From: a virus
Strand: one strand, 5' to 3'
IMG/VR virus record: IMGVR_UViG_3300036670_000089
Location: 1 to 31,281 of that record
DNA: 31,281 bases
Made by a program: the position numbers and the translations under genes. Position 1 is the stretch's first letter; each line of letters opens with the position of its first letter. Positions 1-6,587 of the stretch are shown here, one piece after another. The notes beneath the pieces were generated by a model. The model was given only the letters and a program-made list of their open reading frames with translations. It was not told the origin of the DNA and ran no database searches.

Positions 1-2
1 GT

Positions 3-140
3 CGACCACCACTAAACAGTCTGTATTTTACGTGGACAGAAACACCCCAAGAAAAAACTTGGAGATTACTAAAAGACAGGGTAACGCACAATCGAAATGT
101 GTGGAATACTATAGAATTAACTCAACAGGATAAACAATGA
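3..140 (+). CDS. 3' end of an upstream gene (partial)
   Basis: The reading frame is open from the window edge to a TGA that overlaps the nrdB start as ATGA, which is the usual coupling in this genome. The 45 visible residues are rich in Trp, Asn and Gln and end NTIELTQQDKQ; third positions are A/T rich like the neighbours. It does not resemble the cysteine-bearing C-terminus of NrdA. A second frame (2-133, ending TAA) is also open here and cannot be excluded. No function is proposed. Confidence 0.35.
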   Translation, partial: RPPLNSLYFTWTETPQEKTWRLLKDRVTHNRNVWNTIELTQQDKQ

Positions 141-1237
141 GCAAAGAGCAATACAATTTAACAGTAAAAACAGACTATCTAAACCGCAAGATGTTTCTAG
201 ACCCAGCAGGGCCAGTTACTATTCAACGCTTTGAAGAAGTCAAATACAAGAAGATAGCAGACTTTGATGCAACTGCACGTGGTTTCTTTTGGCAACCAGA
301 AGAAGTAAGCCTCACAAAAGATAGTAACGACTTTAAGGAGGCCAGCGATGCTGTCAAGCATATTTTTACTAGTAACCTACTTCGCCAAACTGCTTTGGAT
401 AGCCTTCAGGGTAGAGGTCCTACACAGGTATTTGCTCCTGTATGCAGCCTTCCTGAACTTGAAGCGCTAATGTACAACTGGGGTTTCTTTGAAACTAACA
501 TTCACAGCAAGAGTTACAGTCATATTATCCGCAATATCTATAACGTGCCTAAGGATGTGTTTAACACAATCCACAACACAGAAGAAATTGTTGGAATGGC
601 AAGTTCAGTAGGCAACTACTATGACAAGTTGCACGTTATTAACTGCCGTAAAGAACTCGGCGAAGTTGTTTCAGAAAAAGAGCATATTAGAGCAATCTGG
701 ATGGCATTACACGCTAGCTATGCACTAGAAGCTTTCCGCTTTATGGTATCCTTCGCTACAAGTCTTGCAATGGTAGAGAACAAAATCTTTATTGGTAATG
801 GCAACATTATCAGCTTGATTCTACAAGACGAATTATTGCACAAAGGCTGGACTGCTTATATTATCAATCAGGTAATTAAGGACGATCCCCGCTTTATTGA
901 AGCAAAGATAGACTGTGAAGCAGAAGTATACGCACTGTACATGGATGTTATCCGTGAAGAGAAAGATTGGGCAACCTACTTGTTTAAGATGGGTCCAGTT
1001 ATTGGTCTTAATGCTAACATCTTGCGTGACTTTGTTGACTTTACAGCAGTGGCCGCGTTAAAAGAAATCGGCATCAAGTACATGTCGCCTGCACCTAAAA
1101 GCACTCCAATACCGTGGTTTAACAAGCATGTGGACACAAGTAAGAAACAGACTGCCCTACAAGAAAACGAAAGTACGAACTATGTACTAGGCGTGATGGG
1201 AGAAAATCTTGACTACGACGCACTTCCGGCTATATAA
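137..1237 (+). CDS. nrdB: Ribonucleotide reductase class I small (beta, R2) subunit
   Basis: The small subunit of class I ribonucleotide reductase holds the metal and tyrosyl-radical site that starts reduction of ribonucleotides to dNTPs; it works in the cytoplasm with the alpha subunit NrdA, which is not in this window. At 366 aa it has normal length. Ligands by comparison with E. coli R2: D88 (in LDSLQGR), E119, H123, E198 (in ALEAFRF), E232 and H235 (in QDELLH). Radical tyrosine is Y127 in HSKSYSHIIRN. The C-terminal tail (NYVLGVMGENLDYDALPAI) resembles the peptide that docks on NrdA. Oddity: E119 and H123 are four apart, where E. coli has ExxH. A glutaredoxin gene follows 185 bases downstream. 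Confidence 0.95.
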   Translation: MSKEQYNLTVKTDYLNRKMFLDPAGPVTIQRFEEVKYKKIADFDATARGFFWQPEEVSLTKDSNDFKEASDAVKHIFTSNLLRQTALDSLQGRGPTQVFAPVCSLPELEALMYNWGFFETNIHSKSYSHIIRNIYNVPKDVFNTIHNTEEIVGMASSVGNYYDKLHVINCRKELGEVVSEKEHIRAIWMALHASYALEAFRFMVSFATSLAMVENKIFIGNGNIISLILQDELLHKGWTAYIINQVIKDDPRFIEAKIDCEAEVYALYMDVIREEKDWATYLFKMGPVIGLNANILRDFVDFTAVAALKEIGIKYMSPAPKSTPIPWFNKHVDTSKKQTALQENESTNYVLGVMGENLDYDALPAI

Positions 1238-1245
1238 TAAACAAT

Positions 1246-1413
1246 ATGTATAAAGCACAATACAAAGACAAGAGCCCTTTTGAATCCTGGGCTACTCACG
1301 GTTCTTACGCTAATGAAAATTCTGCAATCGCAGCAGCATTAGCACGTAAGAGCAAAGGCGCATTGCTGGTTAGAGTAGTCGATTCAAAGGGTGCTACCAT
1401 TTACTCAAATTAA
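1246..1413 (+). CDS. Small protein of unknown function, 55 aa
   Basis: A 55-codon ORF lies between nrdB and the glutaredoxin with 8-base gaps on both sides, so it fits the operon. The product starts MYKAQYKDKSPFESW, has an Ala-rich middle (AIAAALARKSKG), and ends with a beta-like stretch (LLVRVVDSKGATIYSN). Codon use matches the neighbours. I do not recognise the family. Position suggests co-expression with the ribonucleotide reductase genes. Confidence 0.7.
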   Translation: MYKAQYKDKSPFESWATHGSYANENSAIAAALARKSKGALLVRVVDSKGATIYSN

Positions 1414-1421
1414 AAGATATA

Positions 1422-1664
1422 ATGATTACTGTTTATTCAAAAAATAACTGCCCATACTGCGACCGTGCAAAGGCGCTGCTAGAAAGCAAAGACATTCCAT
1501 TTAAAGTAATTAGAGTAGAGGACGATGTTACTGTACGTGCGTTCTTAGTGGACCAAGGTCTGCGGTCAGTTCCGCAGATCTTCCAGGACGGTGTTCTACT
1601 TCCTGGAGGCTTTCAAGGTCTAGCAGATAGAGACGAAGAATTTTTTAACACACTGAAAGGATAA
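1422..1664 (+). CDS. Glutaredoxin
   Basis: An 80-aa single-domain glutaredoxin of the NrdC/GrxC type, a dithiol reductant that can regenerate ribonucleotide reductase. The redox motif CPYC is at residues 10-13 after a first beta strand (MITVYSKNN), the cis-proline motif is SVPQIF, and the glutathione-side GG motif follows in LLPGGFQGL. Length is typical. Its place just after nrdB is the classical phage arrangement and supports electron donation to NrdAB. Confidence 0.93.
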   Translation: MITVYSKNNCPYCDRAKALLESKDIPFKVIRVEDDVTVRAFLVDQGLRSVPQIFQDGVLLPGGFQGLADRDEEFFNTLKG

Positions 1665-1665
1665 T

Positions 1666-1956
1666 ATGATAATTGATAAAGGCGTATGTGTAGGTGAGGT
1701 AATTACACTAAAACTAACAAGCGGCGAAGAGCTTGTTGCTAAACTAGTAGAAGAAACCCCTACTCACTACAAACTGGCAAAGATACAAGTTATTGGAATG
1801 GGTCCGAAAGGTCCAGGACTAATGCCGTATTTGTTTACAGTTAATCCAGACAAAGATGTTAAACTGTTAAAAACAACAGTTACTGTAGCAGAAGCAACCG
1901 ACGAAGTATTTGCTAAACAGTTTCTTCAAAGCACTACTGGTATTGCATTGATGTAA
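1666..1956 (+). CDS. Conserved phage protein, possible Sm-like or SH3-like barrel
   Basis: This 96-aa protein starts one base after the glutaredoxin stop. The N-terminal half (GEVITLKLTSGEELVAKLVEE followed by THYKLAKIQVI) has the strand pattern of a small Sm/Hfq-like or SH3-like barrel, in which a compound or metabolite name would be speculation. The rest contains a GMGPKGPGLMPY loop. The fold idea is inference from the strand pattern only; function is unknown. It is likely in the nrdB operon. Confidence 0.7.
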   Translation: MIIDKGVCVGEVITLKLTSGEELVAKLVEETPTHYKLAKIQVIGMGPKGPGLMPYLFTVNPDKDVKLLKTTVTVAEATDEVFAKQFLQSTTGIALM

Positions 1957-1966
1957 ATACTAGACT

Positions 1967-2938
1967 ATGACTACTCCGACAATAACTCCTTCTAATGCAA
2001 ACTCGTCGACTGTAACAGGTCCCGATCTAGTACCTCATCAGCATAATTTTAATTCTGTTGTTGGATTAAGATTTGGAGAAGATGGCAGAGTTGAACCAGT
2101 ATACGATTCTGCGGATGTTAAAGCAAACGGACAGGTTATTGCACTTTATAATGCAGCAACTCCCAAAGCTGGATTTAGTCCAAGTGCAGTACCATTAGTT
2201 ACTGTACAGGATGCTGTGCAAGATAATGACGGTGACAACAGCGACGGCGCCGTTCAAGCATCTCAATTTTTAGCAGCCGGAAAAATTAATCAACAAGAAT
2301 ACGATCTTATAACTGCCGAAATTAAACCAACTGGTACTGGTATTGCCCCAGTGGCAAGTCTAAAAGGCAATACTATTGTAGTTACTGGCGATGCGTTTAC
2401 CTACGATACAGTGTTAACTCCGTATGGAACAACACTGGCTACTATGATTAAGGATGTTGCATTTCCTAGAACTATCGCACAGTTGGGACAGGGAACAGTA
2501 ACAGCCGCGCAAGCAGTTAATAACTTAGCTAACTTAGCATTAAATGTTTGGGAGCCGGTTAAGCGACAGTATCCTAGAGCTATTATGACCAACAGCTTCA
2601 GACAGGGATCTGGATCGAGTCAACACTCGAGCGGACAGGCTTGTGACATTCAAATTCGAGGACTAAACTCTAGTGCATACTTTGATGTAGCAGTATGGAT
2701 GAGTAAAAATATTCCTTACGATCAGCTGTTGCTAGAATACTTGCCAGGTAAAACTGTATGGATACATGTTAGTTACGCTATTCCAGGGTTGCCAACAGGC
2801 GGAAGAAGCGTATTGTTAGCTAAAGGAAAAGCTAGTACATTAGCAACACTAAACGGAGCATCAGGCGGAAAGTTTGTACCTAACCTACATGCTGATATTA
2901 TTGCTAACGCAGGTATTAACAGAGTGGTAGCTGCTTAA
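1967..2938 (+). CDS. Peptidase M15-like protein (probable peptidoglycan endopeptidase)
   Basis: A 323-aa protein with a zinc-peptidase domain in its C-terminal half. The motif SSQHSSGQACDI (218-228) gives ligands H220 and D227, E257 lies in LLLEYLPGK and the third ligand H267 in WIHVSY. This is the M15 (D-Ala-D-Ala carboxypeptidase/M15_3) pattern, so it should cleave peptidoglycan stem peptides. The N-terminal ~190 residues are low in charge, rich in Thr, Ala and Asn, and unrecognised; they could attach the enzyme to the virion. There is no signal peptide, so it is either a virion-borne cell-wall enzyme or an endolysin needing a holin. The next gene overlaps the stop (TAATG). Confidence 0.8.
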   Translation: MTTPTITPSNANSSTVTGPDLVPHQHNFNSVVGLRFGEDGRVEPVYDSADVKANGQVIALYNAATPKAGFSPSAVPLVTVQDAVQDNDGDNSDGAVQASQFLAAGKINQQEYDLITAEIKPTGTGIAPVASLKGNTIVVTGDAFTYDTVLTPYGTTLATMIKDVAFPRTIAQLGQGTVTAAQAVNNLANLALNVWEPVKRQYPRAIMTNSFRQGSGSSQHSSGQACDIQIRGLNSSAYFDVAVWMSKNIPYDQLLLEYLPGKTVWIHVSYAIPGLPTGGRSVLLAKGKASTLATLNGASGGKFVPNLHADIIANAGINRVVAA

Positions 2939-3348
2939 TGAAAAAGTTTCTTTGGACTACATTAGGATTCCTTAGTTTGGGAATGGCCTACTTAGGAGTT
3001 ATTACTCCTGGACTGCCTTACAGCATCTTTGTGGTATTTGCAGCCTATTGCTTTAGCAAGGGCAGTGAGCGTATGCATCGTTGGATATACAATCACAAAC
3101 TGTTCGGCCCGTTCTTAACCAATTGGGGTACTAAGCGAGTATTCCCAACTAAGATGAAATTCTTCATGCTAGCTATGATGACTTCTAGTTTAATTATTAT
3201 GTTCTTCACCGGAGTTAAACCTATCGGTATAATTAGTACTGCCTGTTTCATGGCACTAGTTTCGGTATGGGCTTGGCGTTTCCCCGGCTCAGTAGAAGAA
3301 CATCAACGAAGAAAAGATAACAACGAAAGGATCGGATGGCTAAAATAA
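2938..3348 (+). CDS. YbaN/DUF454 family inner-membrane protein
   Basis: A 136-aa membrane protein with two hydrophobic N-terminal segments joined at LGVITPGLPYSIFVVFAAYCF, then the family signature SERMHRWIYNHKLFGPFL, and two further membrane segments (about 76-115). This order matches the DUF454/YbaN family of small inner-membrane proteins, whose function is unknown. Its start overlaps the peptidase stop by one base, so it is translationally coupled. A lysis or superinfection role is possible but unsupported. Confidence 0.85.
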   Translation: MKKFLWTTLGFLSLGMAYLGVITPGLPYSIFVVFAAYCFSKGSERMHRWIYNHKLFGPFLTNWGTKRVFPTKMKFFMLAMMTSSLIIMFFTGVKPIGIISTACFMALVSVWAWRFPGSVEEHQRRKDNNERIGWLK

Positions 3349-3590
3349 CTTTAGAACAACTAGTCGATATTGCATTCGCTGTAGAAGAAGGTGACCCATT
3401 TGATTGGGGAGCATTTAAACAGGGAAAAGAAGAAGCAATGAAGATGATCGGCACTAGTATTCTTGATCAATTTGATAAAGATGCTTACTCAGACGAAGAC
3501 AGATTAATCATGTTGTCCACTATTACTAAACTAGTAACAGAGAATATGATTCTACATACAAAACTAATGCAGGCTAAGAATGAAGTGTGA
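3336..3590 (+). CDS. Conserved hypothetical phage protein, 84 aa
   Basis: The gene overlaps the preceding one by 13 bases, with an AAAGGA ribosome-binding site just upstream. The protein is mostly helical and acidic (LEQLVDIAFAVEEGDPFDWG near the N-terminus, ITKLVTENMILHTKLMQAKN at the end). It has no recognisable catalytic motif. Close packing with both neighbours supports real coding; the function is unknown. Confidence 0.75.
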   Translation: MAKITLEQLVDIAFAVEEGDPFDWGAFKQGKEEAMKMIGTSILDQFDKDAYSDEDRLIMLSTITKLVTENMILHTKLMQAKNEV

Positions 3591-3882
3591 AGTAGGCGAT
3601 CTAGCTAAAATTATATATTCAATCCGTCCTACAAACATAGGTAAAACTGTGTTAGTAGACAGTTACATTGGTCATTTTAAAGAAGGCGAAATGTTCGACT
3701 TCCGCGGCGTTCCTTGCAAGGCTATGGTCACTGATCACTATTGGTGGATTTCCACTGAATATGGGCTAACTAATATGCTAGGTGACACCCCAAAAGCATA
3801 CATTCCGGATACTTGGTTAGATCCAATCCGTCCAGAGAAAATGGTAGAAAAAGAAAGAGAAATAGTTGAGCAGGATGCTTGA
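3580..3882 (+). CDS. Conserved phage protein with SH3/KOW-like start, 100 aa
   Basis: A 100-aa protein beginning with a KOW-like strand pair (EVGDLAKIIYSIRPTNIGK) and continuing with WWISTEYGLTNML and AYIPDTWLDPIRP. I recall similar short proteins as frequent hypothetical products of aquatic myoviruses. The function is unknown. It overlaps the previous gene by 11 bases, and its stop codon lies inside the -35 box of the next promoter. Confidence 0.8.
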   Translation: MKCEVGDLAKIIYSIRPTNIGKTVLVDSYIGHFKEGEMFDFRGVPCKAMVTDHYWWISTEYGLTNMLGDTPKAYIPDTWLDPIRPEKMVEKEREIVEQDA

Positions 3883-3907
3883 CAAACACACACAGATGTA
3901 GTATAAT
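3879..3907 (+). promoter_or_regulatory. Sigma70-type promoter of the cold-shock/tmRNA unit
   Basis: TTGACA at 3879-3884 and TATAAT at 3902-3907 are separated by exactly 17 bases, a perfect consensus. The -35 box overlaps the TGA stop of the previous gene. The only features downstream before the next terminator are the cold-shock gene and the tmRNA. Confidence 0.9.
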
Positions 3908-3935
3908 TAATTTTTAACAAAGGTAACATAAGTAA

Positions 3936-4139
3936 ATGGCAACAGGTAAAGTAAAATGGTTTAATGAAACCAAGGGTTTTGGATTTATTACTCCAGACAA
4001 CGGCGGTGAGGATGTATTTGCTCACTACACAGCTATTCAAACTTCAGGATTTAAAGTCCTGCAAGAGAACCAAGCTGTAACATATGACACAGTGCAAGGT
4101 GCCAAAGGCGCTCAAGCTGCAAATATTGTACCAGCGTAA
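3936..4139 (+). CDS. Cold-shock domain protein
   Basis: A 67-aa single cold-shock domain (CspA family) that binds single-stranded RNA/DNA and can melt mRNA structure. The RNP1 motif KGFGFI (residues 14-19) and RNP2-like motif VFAHYTAI are both intact, and the length is that of a standalone bacterial Csp. It has its own consensus promoter 30 bases upstream and an AAAGG ribosome-binding site. The tmRNA gene follows at once with no promoter between, so the two are likely one transcript. Confidence 0.95.
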   Translation: MATGKVKWFNETKGFGFITPDNGGEDVFAHYTAIQTSGFKVLQENQAVTYDTVQGAKGAQAANIVPA

Positions 4140-4154
4140 GCTAGTACAGAAAGA

Positions 4155-4457
4155 ATTGTTGTAATTCCTTCGACAAGGATGTGTTCAAGACGCCGGTTCG
4201 AATCCGGCCAGGTCCACCATAAGCAGTTTAAAACTCGTTACCAGACGATGAAACGTAACCAACTGGAAATGTAGAGATACATAGGAATACGCAAACTGCT
4301 TTTGATGGGCCTGCTCTGGTAATCGATTGGGCAAATAGTTAGAGACGGCAACACGGTAGGCGATGACCGTTAATCAAGCAAATCAAAGTAAATGCAACAG
4401 CAATTACAAATGAGGCCTACGCTCTAGCAGCGTAATCTCCGAGGCAACTATGCCTTG
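4155..4457 (+). ncRNA. ssrA: Circularly permuted (two-piece) tmRNA
   Basis: tmRNA rescues stalled ribosomes by acting as tRNA and mRNA. Here the gene is permuted: the 3' acceptor half comes first, with T-arm GCCGG-TTCGAAT-CCGGC (4192-4208), acceptor strand CAGGTCC (4209-4215), A73 and CCA (4217-4219). The 5' acceptor strand GGGCCTG lies downstream at 4307-4313. The two strands pair over 7 bp with the G3-U70 pair required by alanyl-tRNA synthetase. A P2-like helix joins TGTTCAA (4182-4188) and TTGGGCA (4327-4333). The spacer is closed by a 9-bp helix (4221-4229 with 4293-4301), probably for processing. The tag frame 4394-4435 reads ATAITNEAYALAA then TAA. A small hairpin (4442-4455) ends the coding piece. 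Outer ends are approximate. Confidence 0.92.
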
Positions 4458-4473
4458 TCATCCAAACTAGTTT

Positions 4474-4498
4474 AAAAGGCTACTTCGGTAGCCTTTTT
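4474..4498 (+). terminator. Rho-independent terminator after tmRNA
   Basis: A 10-bp stem (AAAAGGCTAC with GTAGCCTTTT) is closed by a TTCG tetraloop and followed by a T run. It ends the cold-shock/tmRNA unit. Confidence 0.93.
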
Positions 4499-4523
4499 AT
4501 TTGCCTAAAATTACCAAAACCGA

Positions 4524-4552
4524 GTGACTAATTTTATACAACACTGTATAAT
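4524..4552 (+). promoter_or_regulatory. Probable promoter of a non-coding RNA
   Basis: GTGACT at 4524-4529 and TATAAT at 4547-4552 are 17 bases apart. The -35 box matches consensus at 4 of 6 positions. No gene of normal size follows for more than 600 bases, so it probably drives an RNA. Confidence 0.55.
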
Positions 4553-4554
4553 AA

Positions 4555-4950
4555 TTACTTAAGGCAATAAAGGCGCACCTAGGCAAACTAGCGTGACATA
4601 AGGTTGGCGGGCCGGTTAATAATTCCGCTGGATAAGGTTCTGATGTGTGACCCAATGTCCAATTCTTTTCTTCACTCGAAAGACTTTTAAGCACTACCTC
4701 AAGCCTTGACTTGAGATGCCTATAAAACGCCAGTCCCTTGATTGTTCACGTTTGCTTAATCGGAAAAGGTTGCAGGAATTTATTAGCGCATCCATGACTG
4801 AAATTGGCACCGAGTCAGTCTTAAAAATCGTAGTAGGTGGGGTAAGGTACAGAGCCCAGAGATGTTAATTCCAAAATACCTACAGCCACCAGTGTGATTG
4901 AGCAACTCAACAAACATGAATACGGCACTCATTATGTGGGTGCCGTATGA
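4555..4950 (+). ncRNA. Candidate structured non-coding RNA (unidentified)
   Basis: The 680 bases between the tmRNA terminator and the peroxiredoxin promoter hold no convincing gene. A promoter-like -10 lies at its left end. Several inverted repeats follow: CTCAAG/CTTGAG (4698-4715), GACTGA/TCAGTC (4796-4820), and a 9-bp 3' hairpin ATACGGCAC/GTGCCGTAT (4920-4948) without a T run. The local base composition is more GC rich than the flanks. I looked for RNase P RNA, 6S RNA and group I intron core motifs and saw none. The right part (4950-5089) is A/T rich with only small hairpins. The assignment as an RNA is inference. Confidence 0.45.
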
Positions 4951-5089
4951 CTTCACAATCTAACAAAACTTAAAACAATTAAAAGAAGAAAAATAATGCG
5001 AGCGACAGCGTAGCATTGGTCTTTAGACCTTTACTGATTTATACTGTAAACATCTTAAAATATATTAAGTCAAAATCTATTAGAACTAC

Positions 5090-5118
5090 TTGACTATTAG
5101 GATTAATCAAGGTATAAT
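5090..5118 (+). promoter_or_regulatory. Sigma70-type promoter of peroxiredoxin gene
   Basis: TTGACT at 5090-5095 and TATAAT at 5113-5118 with a 17-base spacer, 57 bases upstream of the peroxiredoxin start. Confidence 0.88.
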
Positions 5119-5175
5119 ATAACATCAAGAACAGGTAGTTCTTAGAATTTATTTCACACACAAAGGAAAAACAAT

Positions 5176-5715
5176 ATGTCAAATACTAACACCAATCTTC
5201 CAAACATTACTTTTATGTTTCGCGAAGGTGATGAAGCAACTGAAGACGGTGGCTGTGCAATAGGCGGTGAGTTTGTAGCAAAGACTACTACAGACTTGTT
5301 TGCTGGCAAACGAACATTAGTGTTCTCACTACCGGGTGCATTTACCCCAACTTGCTCAACTTACCAGCTGCCAGGGTTTGAAGAAAATTATGAAACAATC
5401 AAAGCAATGGGCATTGATGAAATCTATGTGTCAAGCGTAAACGATGCATTCGTTATGAACGCATGGGCGCAATCTTTAGATATCAAGAACGTTAAAGTTA
5501 TTCCAGACGGCAACGGTGAACTAGCAGACTCAGTAGGCATGCTGGTTGATATGAGTGCAGTGACTTTTGGTAAACGTAGTCGTAGATTCGCTGCTGTTAT
5601 TACAAATGGCACTGTTGAGCAGATGTTTGTTGAGCCAGAAGGTACAGCAACTAATCCTGATCCATACGGTGAAACAAGTCCAGAATCTGTAATGAATTAC
5701 TTGAAGACACTTTGA
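5176..5715 (+). CDS. Peroxiredoxin, Prx5 type
   Basis: A 179-aa thiol peroxidase that reduces hydrogen peroxide and alkyl hydroperoxides. The catalytic motif PGAFTPTCST carries peroxidatic Cys60, and the helper arginine is in GKRSRRFAAV. The insertion FTPTCS and the C-terminal EPEGTATNPDPYGETSPESV are typical of the Prx5/type II group, which usually takes electrons from glutaredoxin or glutathione; a glutaredoxin is encoded 3.5 kb upstream. The other cysteine (C27) is not at a conserved resolving position. It is a single-gene unit with its own promoter and an AAAGGA ribosome-binding site. Confidence 0.93.
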   Translation: MSNTNTNLPNITFMFREGDEATEDGGCAIGGEFVAKTTTDLFAGKRTLVFSLPGAFTPTCSTYQLPGFEENYETIKAMGIDEIYVSSVNDAFVMNAWAQSLDIKNVKVIPDGNGELADSVGMLVDMSAVTFGKRSRRFAAVITNGTVEQMFVEPEGTATNPDPYGETSPESVMNYLKTL

Positions 5716-5730
5716 TGGTTTTCACTATAT

Positions 5731-5756
5731 GAAACAGAGTGTTTCTCCAGTATAAT
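5731..5756 (+). promoter_or_regulatory. -10 box with dyad in the -35 position (pqqA promoter)
   Basis: A perfect TATAAT lies at 5751-5756, but at the 17-base distance there is no -35 box. Instead an inverted repeat GAAAC-N5-GTTTC occupies 5731-5745. This may be an operator for an activator or a weak terminator of the peroxiredoxin gene. Confidence 0.5.
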
Positions 5757-5761
5757 GATAC

Positions 5762-5788
5762 TAAGTACTAGAGCAATACTAGCACTTA
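5762..5788 (+). promoter_or_regulatory. 5' leader hairpin of pqqA mRNA
   Basis: TAAGTACTAG (5762-5771) pairs with CTAGCACTTA (5779-5788) with one A-C mismatch and a 7-base loop. It lies between the -10 box and the ribosome-binding site, so it would form at the very 5' end of the transcript. Confidence 0.55.
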
Positions 5789-5812
5789 AATTTACTAACA
5801 AGGAGAAATACT

Positions 5813-5884
5813 ATGTGGACAACCCCATCAGCAACAGACATGCGTTTTGGATTTGAAATTTGCATGTACGTTATGCACCGATAA
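5813..5884 (+). CDS. pqqA: PqqA-like peptide (pyrroloquinoline quinone precursor)
   Basis: PqqA is the ribosomal peptide whose Glu and Tyr side chains are cross-linked (by PqqE with PqqD) and excised to make the redox cofactor PQQ. This 23-codon ORF starts MWTTPSATDMR and continues FGFEICMY, so Glu15 and Tyr19 have the required E-x3-Y spacing. Length, start MW, the TD.R motif and the terminal Arg all match bacterial PqqA; from memory about 13 of 23 positions equal a Pseudomonas-type sequence. The start is fixed by AAGGAG at 5800-5805, 7 bases upstream. A terminator follows 45 bases after the stop, so it is a one-gene transcript. No pqqB-E genes are in the window; host enzymes would have to process it. 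Position 17 is Cys where I recall Thr. Confidence 0.85.
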   Translation: MWTTPSATDMRFGFEICMYVMHR

Positions 5885-5928
5885 GTGACATAACGACACT
5901 CTTGGAAACAAGAAACTGTTACTAAGAT

Positions 5929-5953
5929 AAAAGCACCTTTAGGGGTGCTTTTT
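5929..5953 (+). terminator. Rho-independent terminator after pqqA
   Basis: AAAAGCACC (5929-5937) pairs with GGTGCTTTT (5944-5952) over 9 bp with a 6-base loop; the T tract is part of and just after the stem. It isolates pqqA from the next promoter. Confidence 0.9.
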
Positions 5954-5954
5954 C

Positions 5955-5983
5955 TTGACTTTATAATCTTATAACAGTATAAT
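5955..5983 (+). promoter_or_regulatory. Sigma70-type promoter of oxygenase pair
   Basis: TTGACT at 5955-5960 and TATAAT at 5978-5983, spacer 17 bases. It begins immediately after the pqqA terminator and lies 25 bases upstream of the next start codon. Confidence 0.88.
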
Positions 5984-6008
5984 GATACATATACCTACGG
6001 AGTTTTAA

Positions 6009-6569
6009 ATGTCAAATACTGTTATGCAGTTTCCTATAAGCATAAAACCTTTTAAGGAACATTCTCAACTAAAGCAACAAGTGTTAACTGCTATTTCAAA
6101 ACAGGACCAGGCTGAACATATGCTTGCGTTTAATAGTGACATTATCAAATGTGATTGGAGCACCTCTCGATATGACGGTAACAGAGAATGGCTTAAAATT
6201 ATAAATTACCCTCTCGCTGTTCACCTCAACGATTGGTGTAATAGTATGGGATATCAAACGTTTGGTATCACCGAGATCTGGTTCCAGCAATACGCCACTG
6301 GAGGCAAACACGCTTGGCATACGCATAGTAATAACTTTACAAATGTATATTATGTGCATTTACCAGAAGGCAGCGCACAAACAGAATGGATAGATCCTGT
6401 AACAAAAGCTATACATACGTTTGACGTACACGAAGGCGACATTGTAACATTTCCTAGCTGGATTATTCACCGAGCACCAGTTAATAACTCAGTAGAAACT
6501 AAAACAATCATTTCGTGGAATATAGATGTGTCGGTACAAGATATTAATGCGGCAGAAACCTACGGTTAA
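6009..6569 (+). CDS. 2OG-Fe(II) oxygenase-like protein (TIGR02466 type)
   Basis: A 186-aa double-stranded beta-helix protein. The C-terminal half has the pattern of the TIGR02466 phage/bacterial family: HAWHTHSNN (H104, H106), NVYYVHLPEG, then HEGDIVTFPSWIIHRAPV with H154, and TKTIISWN where a basic residue (K165) stands where the family usually has Arg for 2-oxoglutarate. The iron triad is inferred as H104 or H106 with H154. The substrate is unknown. The first 12 bases of the ORF are identical to those of the peroxiredoxin ORF. A second oxygenase-like gene follows 18 bases downstream. Confidence 0.82.
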   Translation: MSNTVMQFPISIKPFKEHSQLKQQVLTAISKQDQAEHMLAFNSDIIKCDWSTSRYDGNREWLKIINYPLAVHLNDWCNSMGYQTFGITEIWFQQYATGGKHAWHTHSNNFTNVYYVHLPEGSAQTEWIDPVTKAIHTFDVHEGDIVTFPSWIIHRAPVNNSVETKTIISWNIDVSVQDINAAETYG

Positions 6570-6587
6570 TAAAGGAGAGTTTTTATT

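Noticed and set aside
4497-4694. A 65-codon minus-strand ORF across the non-coding RNA candidate.
   Set aside because: No ribosome-binding site, no family resemblance, and all real genes in this window are on the + strand.
4806-4816. GGCACCGAGTC equals part of the 3' hairpin of Cas9 tracrRNA.
   Set aside because: Only 11 bases match, no repeats, cas genes or complementary repeat:anti-repeat are present; most likely chance within a GACTGA/TCAGTC hairpin.
4794-4868. A 24-codon ORF (MTEIGTESVLKIVVGGVRYR and four more residues) inside the non-coding stretch.
   Set aside because: No ribosome-binding site at proper distance and it overlaps a hairpin; protein-like by eye but not supported.
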